From the NCBI GenBank assembly GCA_018266215.1, contig JAFEAV010000035.1, positions 1 through 57,856 on the forward strand: 57,856 bases of DNA, read 5' to 3'. Below the pieces are notes generated by a model that saw only the letters and a list, made by a program, of their open reading frames with translations, made no database searches and was not told where the DNA came from. Below are positions 33,555-41,609 of the stretch, piece after piece. Source of the DNA: Cyanobacteria bacterium SZAS LIN-3 (lineage in GTDB: Bacteria > Cyanobacteriota > Vampirovibrionia > Obscuribacterales > Obscuribacteraceae). Position 1 is the first letter of the stretch, and every line of letters starts with the position of its first letter. The position numbers and the translations under genes were made by a program.

Positions 33555-34472
33555 TTAACCGGCTTCTCCGGGCGGCCCCAGTCGTATCACCAGCAATTCG
33601 CAGTCGTCGGCGGCTTCATAGGGACCGTGCGGCACGCAGCCCGGCCCGAAGAGTATTGCCCCTTTTTCGACCTTGCGACCGTCAATTGTGAGCACGCCGT
33701 TGAGAAGCACCAGATACTCATCCATGGGATTGGTCAGCGGGCCGAGCCTGGCACCGGCGCGCATAAACAAATTGTGCACCGAGCCGCCGGCAAAAGCCCG
33801 CGCGAGCGGCGCCATCGACACCCGCGGGAACTGCGGCAGCGGCACAGCCGTGACCTCGCCTACGCTAAGCATGTGAGGTTTCAAATTGAGATCCGCAATA
33901 TTTGCCGCGCGTTCTTCTTTGACACAGCCAAAAATCAAAGTGTCGCGCCACTGACCCTTAATCAAAAGGTGCTTGCGCAGGTAACCCTCGGGTCGCAGAC
34001 CGGCCTTCTGCAAGACCTTGGCCGAGGCAAAATTGAGGGGCTCACAGGTGGCACTGATTTTGTGCAAACCCAGCTCGTTAAAGCCGAAGTCCATAACCAG
34101 ATTGGCCGCCTCCGAAGCATAGCCCTGGCCCCAGGACTGCCGCGAAAGCACATAGCCGATTTCACCGAGCTGCGAATCAGCCTTACCCAGACGCAATGTA
34201 AAAGATCCCACCACCTGGGAAGTTTCGGCCACAACGATGAGGAAGTCGTAGTTGACCTTGGGTGTGACCCGCTGGTTGAGGATGGTGCTTTCCAGAAAAC
34301 TGCGGGTTTGCTCTTCGGTGTTGGGCCCCCATTGCATAAAGCGACAGACGTCCGGATCACTGGAAAATCCGTGAATAGCCTCAAAATCCGACTCCAGATG
34401 CGGCCGCAGCACCAGGCGCGGGCCCTGCAGAGTCAATTTGGATACAGCGGTGGTACTAGTACTTTGGTTCAT
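33555..34472 (-). CDS. GNAT acetyltransferase fused to a cupin domain
   Basis: Residues about 10-180 are a RimJ/RimL-type GNAT: LVLRPHLESDFEAI, then GEIGYVLSRQSWGQGYASEAA with the acetyl-CoA loop QGYAS, and KISATCEPLNFASAKVLQKAGL. Residues about 205-300 form a cupin (LMRAGARLGPLTNPMDEYLVLLNGVLTIDG, ending GAILFGPGCVPHGPY). Such proteins acetylate an N-terminus or small molecule; the cupin may sense or bind a ligand. ATG 34472 overlaps the end of the upstream thioredoxin gene by 17 bp, indicating translational coupling. Confidence 0.8.
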   Translation of the reverse strand: MNQSTSTTAVSKLTLQGPRLVLRPHLESDFEAIHGFSSDPDVCRFMQWGPNTEEQTRSFLESTILNQRVTPKVNYDFLIVVAETSQVVGSFTLRLGKADSQLGEIGYVLSRQSWGQGYASEAANLVMDFGFNELGLHKISATCEPLNFASAKVLQKAGLRPEGYLRKHLLIKGQWRDTLIFGCVKEERAANIADLNLKPHMLSVGEVTAVPLPQFPRVSMAPLARAFAGGSVHNLFMRAGARLGPLTNPMDEYLVLLNGVLTIDGRKVEKGAILFGPGCVPHGPYEAADDCELLVIRLGPPGEAG

Positions 34473-35031
34473 TGCCGGCCTTCCATTTGATGTTGCAACC
34501 GGTGCTGACATGCTGGTCTTCCGAAACAGGCTTGCCGGCAAGCACAGCGTCAATAGCGTCGCGCAGGTCCTTACCGGTTACGGGCTCCTGGTTGCCCGGT
34601 CGGCTGGCATCAAGCTGACCACGATAGACCAGCTTAAAATCAGCATCAAATAAGAAAAAATCGGGCGTGCAAGCCGCCTTATAAGCCTTTGCTACTTTCT
34701 GGCTCTCGTCATAAAGCAAGGGGAAGCTGAAATCCAGTTTTTCGCCCATGTCTTTGAGCTTGGCCGGGGAGTCCTCGGGGTAATTTTCAGCGTCATTGGA
34801 GCTGATCGCCACAATACCCACACCTTTGCCGCCGTAGTCATGGCCCAGGGCAGCCAGCTGCTTGTCTATATGCTTGACAAAAGGGCAGTGGCGGCAAATA
34901 AACATCACAAGTAGAGCTTTTTTGCCGGTGAAATAGGACAGCTTAACCTTGGCCCCCGACATAACATCGGGCAGCTCGAAGTCCGGGGCATGGGTGCCCA
35001 GTTCAAGCATAGTCGAGGCGGTCATCACCAT
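34456..35031 (-). CDS. Thioredoxin-fold redox protein (CRHC)
   Basis: The 191 residues have the AhpC/TSA-ResA pattern: GTHAPDFELPDV, then FICRHCPFVKHIDKQ with a CxxC (Cys46, Cys49), ISSNDAENYPEDS, and TPDFFLFD with the cis-Pro position. The family reduces disulfides or peroxides. No signal peptide is visible, so it may be cytoplasmic. ATG 35031 with AGGAG 7 nt upstream is the best start. It is the middle gene of three on the minus strand and overlaps the GNAT-cupin gene. Confidence 0.85.
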   Translation of the reverse strand: MVMTASTMLELGTHAPDFELPDVMSGAKVKLSYFTGKKALLVMFICRHCPFVKHIDKQLAALGHDYGGKGVGIVAISSNDAENYPEDSPAKLKDMGEKLDFSFPLLYDESQKVAKAYKAACTPDFFLFDADFKLVYRGQLDASRPGNQEPVTGKDLRDAIDAVLAGKPVSEDQHVSTGCNIKWKAGNEPKY

Positions 35032-35084
35032 GTGGCAGCTCCTGTGGATATGGAAGAGGCTGAAATTATAGACCAACCGGGGCC

Positions 35085-36053
35085 TCAGCGTTTCAAAAAG
35101 GCCTCCAGGGCCTGCTTGAAAAGCGGCCTGTCTGCCGGAGCGACCCGGGCATGATAGCTCGCGGGCAGGATTGTGCTGTTGAAAGTTAAGCGATATCGCT
35201 TGAGTTTTCCAACGCGATCCATCTCCCGGCCATACGCTGGCGGCATGGTCTGGTCCAGCCCGGAGACGATTAATAAAACCGGCGGATGCTCGCTATTAAG
35301 CATGGAAACGTTATCAAATGCCGGCTGTATAAACAAGAAATCGGGGTACAGACGACTAAAAATACTGTGGTCATCGGCCCACTGCTTGGGTGAGGTGAAA
35401 GTAGATTCAAGAATGATCGCTTTCAGATTTCGCAGTTTTGAAAGCTCCGAAGTCACTCCCCCGCCAAAAGATTGACCGTAACCGATGACTGCCGTCGGCA
35501 GATAGTGCAGTTTATGGACCAGAAAATCATAGGCCGCCACAGCATCAGGAACGATGCGATCAATATCGCAAACGCCCGAGGACAGGCCATAGCCCTCATG
35601 GTCGTAGACGAGGACCGAATAACCGTTGTCCAGAAGAACGCCTATCTTGAAAGGATCAGCAAGCACGTTAACCGAGCCGCCAACACCGGCGGTCAGAAGT
35701 ACCACTCCCTGCTCCGGCCGCTCGGTTTTAAAGTACAGACTGTCGAGATAACCGGATGGCCCGGAGGCAGCAGCAATTGCGGAGGGGCGCGCGCCATCCA
35801 CCGGCAAGTCCAGAGGAATCAAAAAACGGCGACCGGTCACACCGGAGATAACGACCGGTTCGTCGGCCTTGCGCGGAGCCGGAGGGTGGAAGAGAACAGC
35901 GGCAGTAATGGTCTTATTGAAACGCGGAGCGCAATACAGATAAAGCCCCAGGAGTGAGAGGACAAACAGCACCGCGACGGCCACCACCACGTACAGAGCC
36001 GGCTTCAAAACGCCTGGTCGAAATCGTTTACCGGATCCGGCTTCCACTTGCAA
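35085..36053 (-). CDS. Membrane-anchored alpha/beta hydrolase
   Basis: One N-terminal membrane helix (residues 18-40) is followed by an alpha/beta hydrolase fold. The nucleophile elbow is GYGQSFGGG (Ser195), and Asp267 (SGLDQTMPP) and His301 (ASYHARV) complete the triad. VYDHEGYGLSSG marks the usual strand before it. The hydrolase would face outside the membrane and act on an ester or amide. Residues 283-291 (KLKRYRLTF) are encoded by a copy of the dispersed palindrome. It is the first gene of an operon with thioredoxin and GNAT-cupin genes. Confidence 0.85.
   Translation of the reverse strand: MQVEAGSGKRFRPGVLKPALYVVVAVAVLFVLSLLGLYLYCAPRFNKTITAAVLFHPPAPRKADEPVVISGVTGRRFLIPLDLPVDGARPSAIAAASGPSGYLDSLYFKTERPEQGVVLLTAGVGGSVNVLADPFKIGVLLDNGYSVLVYDHEGYGLSSGVCDIDRIVPDAVAAYDFLVHKLHYLPTAVIGYGQSFGGGVTSELSKLRNLKAIILESTFTSPKQWADDHSIFSRLYPDFLFIQPAFDNVSMLNSEHPPVLLIVSGLDQTMPPAYGREMDRVGKLKRYRLTFNSTILPASYHARVAPADRPLFKQALEAFLKR
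35182..35208. repeat. Dispersed palindrome, copy 4 (inside a CDS)
   Basis: Core GCGATATCGC with a perfect right arm (ATCGCTTGAGTTTT) and a left arm differing at two positions (AAAGTTAAGCGAT). It is translated as residues 283-291 of the hydrolase. Confidence 0.8.
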
Positions 36054-36098
36054 ATTACGCTTCCAATTTCAACGACGCCTCCACAATCCAACAATAGC

Positions 36099-36132
36099 GC
36101 AATTTTCTTGGCCCCGACTTCGCCAAAATTGC
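36099..36132. promoter_or_regulatory. Inverted repeat in a divergent promoter region
   Basis: GCAATTTT (36099-36106) and AAAATTGC (36125-36132) are separated by 18 bp in the 125-bp space between the divergent hydrolase and lysozyme-like genes. A shared operator is possible. Confidence 0.35.
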
Positions 36133-36178
36133 CGCTTACTGTGATTGCATGACCCTTTCTTCCCCCGGTTAACAACGC

Positions 36179-37576
36179 ATGAGCAATCACCATCTCAAAA
36201 GCTCCGAGCACAGCACCGAGCACACAGCCGGGCACACGCCGAGCGACAGCACCAATCTACTGGCCAAACACTCGACCGAGGCGCACCATAATCTGGCGCT
36301 GGAGGCCTTCGCCCCGCCCAAAAAGCATGAGGCGAAAAACGACAAACACACGGTTCAGGATAAGCACCACGAGCGGGAAAAGGACCAGGATTTGGCGACC
36401 TTCAAGGCCAGGGCCTCGGGCTGTCACAGGGTGGTGATGCACTACGCCGACGGACAAAACAAAGAAGCGCCCAAAAGCGATAAACACGGAGCCCATCCGC
36501 CTGCGCCTGAGGCCGACGTCGAAGTACGGGCCGACGGTGCGCTCAAATGGCACTCCCGGCCCAGGGCGAAAGAAGACAAAACACTGGTCGTGGCCTTCAC
36601 GGGCGAAGGCAAGCCGGGGGCGGCACACGAACATTTGACGGAGAAGCAGACAGCAAGGCTGAAGCAACTTGTGGACGTGCTGGAAGATTCGCACGCCCAG
36701 ACCAGAGTGGAAGTCGACAAACAGCTGCAGGAAAAGGCACGGATACACGTCATCCCCACCGACAAGCAAGACAAAGCGCCGCGCCATGTGATTGAACATG
36801 CCACCAGGCACGGTGAGCGCGACGCGACCAGCGGGCACTGGTCAGGGGGCAATGGCAGCCTGTATCGCCACGGGCAGAGCCAAACTTTGACCGAGCCGCC
36901 GGCGACAGTAAGAGACCACCTGGGCACCCGCGACAAGGAAGAGCGCGACTTTTTGCAAAACGTGGCGCCCACGGATCGGCCGCAGATCAAGGACTTTGTC
37001 GACAAACTTGTCTGGGCAATCAGCGGCAATGAAGGCAATTACACGACGCTGAATCCCAACGACGCCGGCCACGGAATATCAATAGGCATTCGCCAGTGGA
37101 ATCAAAAATCGGGCGAATTGCCCACGCTGCTGCGCTCCTGGCACGATAAGGATCCGGAGAAATTCAACGCTATCTTCGGTCAATACAGTCAGTCAATGCT
37201 CAATGAAAGCTTCATTCGCGGCACAAACTTTGCCTCTAAGCCGGGCCTTCTCGACGATATTCGCAAGGCTCTGGCGGACAAAGAATTTCAACAGGTGCAG
37301 CTCGATCTGGCCAGGCAGTTTGTTGTGCACTCGGTCCAACTTGGCTACCAGGCCGGTTTTCGCTCGGAGTTAGCCCTGGCCGACATCGCCGACGTGATCA
37401 ATCAATGCGGCCCGGGCGGCTTCCAGCGCGCTTTGCGCCATGGCATCAAAAATGCCGGCAGCGAAAAGAATTCGGTTCTGTCCATGGAACACGTACTGCG
37501 CAGACCCAACGGAATGCAAAGATTGAGCGCACTGGCAAAGGCTTTCAGCCCCGCTACCGCAGCCCAGCTCGGCTGA
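36179..37576 (+). CDS. Modular protein with lysozyme/chitosanase-like C-terminal domain
   Basis: The first ~250 of 465 residues are polar, low-complexity and His/Lys/Glu-rich with no signal peptide. Residues about 265-460 form a helical domain with AISGNEGNYTTLNPNDAGHGISIGIRQWNQ split over 280-309. A Glu (285) followed by an Asn-Asp-rich turn and G-I-S-I-G-x-x-Q is the layout of lysozyme-like and GH46-type glycosidases, where the Glu is the acid. I infer a peptidoglycan- or chitosan-cutting enzyme with an unusual delivery region. It could instead be a binding domain only. Confidence 0.6.
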   Translation: MSNHHLKSSEHSTEHTAGHTPSDSTNLLAKHSTEAHHNLALEAFAPPKKHEAKNDKHTVQDKHHEREKDQDLATFKARASGCHRVVMHYADGQNKEAPKSDKHGAHPPAPEADVEVRADGALKWHSRPRAKEDKTLVVAFTGEGKPGAAHEHLTEKQTARLKQLVDVLEDSHAQTRVEVDKQLQEKARIHVIPTDKQDKAPRHVIEHATRHGERDATSGHWSGGNGSLYRHGQSQTLTEPPATVRDHLGTRDKEERDFLQNVAPTDRPQIKDFVDKLVWAISGNEGNYTTLNPNDAGHGISIGIRQWNQKSGELPTLLRSWHDKDPEKFNAIFGQYSQSMLNESFIRGTNFASKPGLLDDIRKALADKEFQQVQLDLARQFVVHSVQLGYQAGFRSELALADIADVINQCGPGGFQRALRHGIKNAGSEKNSVLSMEHVLRRPNGMQRLSALAKAFSPATAAQLG

Positions 37577-37610
37577 GGAATGCAAGTCATTCTGCTAGAA
37601 TGGCCCGACT

Positions 37611-38417
37611 ATGAAAAAGCCTTTGCCGGTCCGGCTCATAAAGATGTTGTCGATCGGCAGCGCCCTGGCGGTTTCAGCCATGGCGACAATGGCGGCCATC
37701 GCGGCACCGGCAGACAGCACCCGGACTACCGGCGCTCTGCAGGCGGACCAGACAGGCTATGCCATCGGCGACGGTAAATTGCTGGTGTCACAACTGGGAG
37801 TGAAGTGGTTTTCAGCCAAATCCCAGGTCTGCCTACTCTCCTGCCCCCCACACTGGGACGTACAGATCCTCAACAAAAAAACGCACAATTGCACCACAGT
37901 CTCACTGAAAGCTTTTAAGGGATTTTATTTCAACCAGGCGGCGGCCTGCGGCGGCATAGTGGTGAGCCATGTGCCTCTGCCCGGCCGATCAAAAACACAC
38001 TTTGGCAACTGGCCGGCCGAACTCTGCACCAGTGATGAGGCCTTTGAAAAAGAGCAACTGAAGCGTTTCGCTAAAAAAGAAATCTTCGGCTGGGACGCTA
38101 TCAGCCTTTCGGTGACAATCCTGCAGCCGGGAGCCCTTAATCCCGCCCCCGAGGCCATTGAAGTGGTCAGCAAGCTTTACGGCTTACCAGCCCTGCGCGG
38201 CATACCGGTGAACTGCACGGTGGGCCAGGCCTGGCCCAAGTCTTACCCCTACCTGCAGACGCGATGGGTGACAAGGACGACAGTCAGCCCCGCCGATTAT
38301 GTCGCCCCGGTTGGCTATGCCAGAAAAAACAGCATCGCCGAAGTTACCAGTGACATGACATCGGCCTTTACCGATATGTCCGAAATGTTCGAAACCAGAA
38401 AGCCTGCCAAGCAGTAA
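37611..38417 (+). CDS. Secreted six-cysteine protein, unknown
   Basis: Not recognised. A long signal peptide (residues 1-32) precedes a mature domain with six Cys (QVC, LSC, HNC, AAC, ELC, VNC), enough for three disulfide bonds outside the cytoplasm. The fold looks beta-rich. It starts 34 nt after the lysozyme-like gene on the same strand, so co-transcription is likely. No catalytic motif is seen. Confidence 0.7.
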   Translation: MKKPLPVRLIKMLSIGSALAVSAMATMAAIAAPADSTRTTGALQADQTGYAIGDGKLLVSQLGVKWFSAKSQVCLLSCPPHWDVQILNKKTHNCTTVSLKAFKGFYFNQAAACGGIVVSHVPLPGRSKTHFGNWPAELCTSDEAFEKEQLKRFAKKEIFGWDAISLSVTILQPGALNPAPEAIEVVSKLYGLPALRGIPVNCTVGQAWPKSYPYLQTRWVTRTTVSPADYVAPVGYARKNSIAEVTSDMTSAFTDMSEMFETRKPAKQ

Positions 38418-38622
38418 AGCATTTTTCAGACTAGCGTCACACCCCGCCAGGAGACGGCGCCAACCACCGCGGGGCAAGGGTTTCCGGTCGCACTTGCGCA
38501 TGCTCCGCTAATAGTTATCACTCAAAGTTTGCTAACAGTTGTTCCTACCCCAAAGTTGCTGAGTTCTAGGATAAGGTCTTTATCACCCCCTCTTCTTTTT
38601 CAAAAAGCGAACCCTCGAAGCT

Positions 38623-38650
38623 AAAACTCAAGCGATATCGCTTAACTTTC
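38623..38650. repeat. Dispersed palindrome, copy 5 (intergenic)
   Basis: Left arm AAAACTCAAGCGAT is perfect, right arm ATCGCTTAACTTTC has substitutions. It lies 56 nt ahead of the debranching-enzyme start, in a position where it could affect expression. Confidence 0.8.
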
Positions 38651-38705
38651 AAGCCAGAAACTCCCGCGCGGAGTTGCGTGGCAAACCATTAACAGAGACC
38701 CCACT

Positions 38706-40823
38706 ATGACTTTTGACTTAATCAACTGGCTAAATCAGCAGTCCGGTGGCCATGGATTGCCGCTGACTCTGAGCCGCCTCAACAGCCCAAGCGATACCTC
38801 CGGCTCCTCGGACCGTCGCGAATGGCTCGTAACCAATGGACTTGGCAGCTATGCGTCGGGCTCAATTACCGGAGCCAACACACGCCGCTACCACGGTCTC
38901 CTCGTTGCATCGCTCGCTCCCCCGGTGAAGCGCACGGTGCTTTTGTCCCACCTCGACGAAACACTCTCGATTGGCGACGGCGCCGAGCGCTTTCAGCTGG
39001 CTACCAATCACTGGCAATCCGGCATCGTCGCGCCTCAGGGCTACACTTTGATCGAGGCCTTTTCCGACCTGCCTGTGCCCACCTGGTCCTATCGCCTGCC
39101 CGGCGGTCGTCTGATCAAGCAAGTGCTGATGCAATCCGGTGCGCAGACGGTCTATGTCGGCTACACATGGCTGGCTGACGACGGCAAAACCCCAGCGCAT
39201 CTCAATCTGGCGGTCCTGGTCAATCATCGTGATTTTCACGGCGAAACCCGCGGCGCCGACAACTGGCTCTTCATCCAGGACCAGAAGGCACAGGGCGCGG
39301 ATGGGGACAATCTCAAGTCCGTCACCATTTCGGCATACCAGGGCGCCCAGAGTATCTGCATCCAGCTCGACCGGGGTCAGTACAGCAGAAGCGCCAATCC
39401 CAGCTGGTACCGCGACTATCACTGGCCGCGCGAATTCGAACGGGGACTGGGCGACCACGAAGACTGCTTCCACTCAGGCGACATCACAGCGACGCTGGCC
39501 CATGGACAGTCGCTCACCGTGGCGGCCGGGCTCAAGACTCTGGACACGGTGCCGCTCTTCGCCGACCTGGTCAGAGATGTTGCACTGGCCAAAGCCGGTC
39601 TGATCAGCAATGCTGCAAGCGACTCCGCCGAGCTTTCGCCGGCGCTGAAACGCCTGATACTGGCCGCCGACCAGTTTGTCGCGCGCCGGGAATCCACCGA
39701 CGGCTCCACCATCATCGCCGGCTACCACTGGTTTTCGGACTGGGGGCGCGACTCGATGATCAGTTTGCCGGGGCTCTGCCTGAGCACCGGAAGGACGGCA
39801 ATCGGCAAGAGCATTCTCGCCACCTTCGGCAAATATCTGAGCGAAGGCATGCTGCCCAACTATTTCCCCGATGGCGGGCAGACTCCCGAATACAACACCT
39901 CCGACGCCACACTCTGGTGGGCCGAGGCGCTCTATCGCTACTACAAGGCGACGGGCGACAAGGAGTTCGTCAAGGCGCAGCTGCCGCTTCTGCAAGAGGT
40001 GGTGGACTGGCATGTGAAGGGCACTCGTCACGGGCTCAAGCTCGCCGACGACGGGCTCGTCACCGGCGGCGGACCGGACGTGCAGTTGACCTGGATGGAC
40101 GCGAAGTGCGGCGACTATGTCGTCACACCCCGCAGCGGCAAGGCTGTGGAGATAAGCGCCCTGTGGCACAATTTCGTCCTGGTGCTGGATTACCTGAAGG
40201 AACAGTGCGGTCTGGCTGAGCAGGGCTCGAACGGCGCCACCGCCGGCAGTGCCTTCGCCGCCCGTGCCAGAGCCGGCTTCGAAAAGTTCTGGGACGAAAA
40301 GCGCGGATACCTGGCCGACGTTGTTCATGACGACGGCAGTGTGGACGAAGCGATTCGGCCAAACCAGCTCTTCGCCGCCAGCCTCACCTTCCCCATCGTC
40401 TCGGTGGAGAGGGCGCGCAAAATCGTCGCCGTGGTCGAGGAGAAGTTGCTCACGCCCATGGGGATGCGCACCCTGAGCCCGGACCACCCCGACTACAAAG
40501 GTCATTATGGTCTGGGCAAAGCCTCGGCCAATCAGTATGACCGCGACGTCACCTACCATCAAGGCACGGTCTGGCCGTGGCTCCTCGGGCCATGGGTCAA
40601 TGCTCGTCTGTATGCCTACGGGCATACGGATGAAAATCTCGCTTTCATCACCAACCACCTCAAGGCCATCCTCGATCACATCGAAGGGGACGCCTGCGTT
40701 GGCTCTGTAAGCGAAATATTTGACGGCGACGCTCCGCACAAGGCTCAGGGTTGCGTAGCGCAAGCCTGGTCCATAGCGGAACTTCTGCGGGTGCTGCGCG
40801 AACACCCACAACTTGCGGATTGA
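38706..40823 (+). CDS. Glycogen debranching enzyme (amylo-alpha-1,6-glucosidase, GH133 type)
   Basis: The 705 residues have the N-terminal domain REWLVTNGLGSYASGSITGANTRRYHGLL and the C-terminal (alpha/alpha)6 catalytic domain. The latter has GYHWFSDWGRDSMISLPGL, then GGPDVQLTWMDAK and DVTYHQGTVWPWLLGPW, which hold the acidic catalytic residues. This enzyme removes alpha-1,6 branch points when glycogen is used. The length is typical for bacterial GH133 proteins. It is monocistronic, with palindrome copy 5 in front and a terminator behind. No other glycogen gene is in the window. Confidence 0.93.
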   Translation: MTFDLINWLNQQSGGHGLPLTLSRLNSPSDTSGSSDRREWLVTNGLGSYASGSITGANTRRYHGLLVASLAPPVKRTVLLSHLDETLSIGDGAERFQLATNHWQSGIVAPQGYTLIEAFSDLPVPTWSYRLPGGRLIKQVLMQSGAQTVYVGYTWLADDGKTPAHLNLAVLVNHRDFHGETRGADNWLFIQDQKAQGADGDNLKSVTISAYQGAQSICIQLDRGQYSRSANPSWYRDYHWPREFERGLGDHEDCFHSGDITATLAHGQSLTVAAGLKTLDTVPLFADLVRDVALAKAGLISNAASDSAELSPALKRLILAADQFVARRESTDGSTIIAGYHWFSDWGRDSMISLPGLCLSTGRTAIGKSILATFGKYLSEGMLPNYFPDGGQTPEYNTSDATLWWAEALYRYYKATGDKEFVKAQLPLLQEVVDWHVKGTRHGLKLADDGLVTGGGPDVQLTWMDAKCGDYVVTPRSGKAVEISALWHNFVLVLDYLKEQCGLAEQGSNGATAGSAFAARARAGFEKFWDEKRGYLADVVHDDGSVDEAIRPNQLFAASLTFPIVSVERARKIVAVVEEKLLTPMGMRTLSPDHPDYKGHYGLGKASANQYDRDVTYHQGTVWPWLLGPWVNARLYAYGHTDENLAFITNHLKAILDHIEGDACVGSVSEIFDGDAPHKAQGCVAQAWSIAELLRVLREHPQLAD

Positions 40824-40849
40824 TCACGGTCAATTCGCCCCCTGTTATC

Positions 40850-40902
40850 GCCCACGGGGCGACCCGACGTTGAAAGACGAAGGGTCGCCCCCGGGGCTTT
40901 TT
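40850..40902 (+). terminator. Terminator of the debranching-enzyme gene
   Basis: GGGGCGACCC (40856-40865) pairs with GGGTCGCCCC (40882-40891), extended by outer pairs, followed by five Ts (40898-40902). Confidence 0.85.
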
Positions 40903-40976
40903 AGAAATAACGGCCCCGCATGTTTTCGGCTGTTATTTTTGCTCTGCTTATACTACACCATTACGTAGCTGTGGGC

Positions 40977-41023
40977 AAAAAAATGTGCTCTCCGGTGCAC
41001 CGCAAAGCGATGCACCGGAGCAC
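40977..41023 (-). terminator. Terminator of the small membrane-protein gene
   Basis: Reading the minus strand, stem TGCACCGG/CCGGTGCA (41011-41018 with 40992-40999), extended by AGCAC/GTGCT past a small bulge, is followed by a T run (As at 40977-40983). It lies 12 nt past the stop. Confidence 0.8.
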
Positions 41024-41034
41024 TCAACTAGCGA

Positions 41035-41319
41035 TCAAGAGCGCCGGCGACGACCAACCGTCCACCAGCCGAAGCCGTAGCCGCCCAGGGTAGCGATGCC
41101 AATCCAGAACAGGGCGCTAATGCCAAAAGTGCTGGAGGTAAAGCCGACAATAATGAAATAGAGGAAGATGAACAGAGCCACCATCCCTCCCTGCCCGGTT
41201 CGCGCCAGTTCCGGCAGCCGCACATAAAGGACCCAGCCGAAGATTACACCGGCGATGATCAAAGCGTCGACGATGTGGCTGACGCCCTGCGGAAATACGA
41301 TGTCCTGTGAATTACCCAT
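41035..41319 (-). CDS. Small two- to three-helix membrane protein, unknown
   Basis: Not recognised. ATG 41319 (MGNSQDIVF), with AGGAA upstream, gives 94 residues. They contain hydrophobic helices at about 18-33, 47-63 and 65-84 and a basic tail (GRRRRS) that would sit in the cytoplasm. The longer frame to 41388 lacks a ribosome site. It has its own terminator and converges with the debranching enzyme. Confidence 0.65.
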   Translation of the reverse strand: MGNSQDIVFPQGVSHIVDALIIAGVIFGWVLYVRLPELARTGQGGMVALFIFLYFIIVGFTSSTFGISALFWIGIATLGGYGFGWWTVGRRRRS

Positions 41320-41399
41320 GGTTTGTTCCTTTCCGATTTTGATGATTGTTCTTCCAGCCAATTCACTGCCCGAGGCGAAGCGACACAAGCAAGCAAAAT

Positions 41400-41421
41400 C
41401 TCCAGCACCGAGGTGCTGGAG
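41400..41421 (-). terminator. Perfect hairpin, likely minus-strand terminator
   Basis: CTCCAGCACC (41400-41409) and GGTGCTGGAG (41412-41421) form a 10-bp stem. In minus orientation it is followed by ATTTTG. It lies between the HA-domain gene and the small membrane-protein gene, so it may end the first or lie in the leader of the second. Confidence 0.5.
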
Positions 41422-41609
41422 AAAAATGCGGCGTGGTCATGGCCCTGTGCTTTAGATGTTTACTTTGTTTTTGATTGGAGAGATTGCTGGAAGATGCTTT
41501 TACCCTGAGCGAAAGAAGCAGCAGCAGTCAATAGTTTCACGAAGCAATGCGCGAATATTTACGGATCTCAAAATCCCGGCACACTCGCGCGGTTGATTTT
41601 ATGACGGCC

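Noticed and set aside
39474..40811. A 445-codon minus-strand frame opposite the debranching enzyme.
   Set aside because: The plus-strand gene is unmistakable GH133; the antisense frame has no motif.
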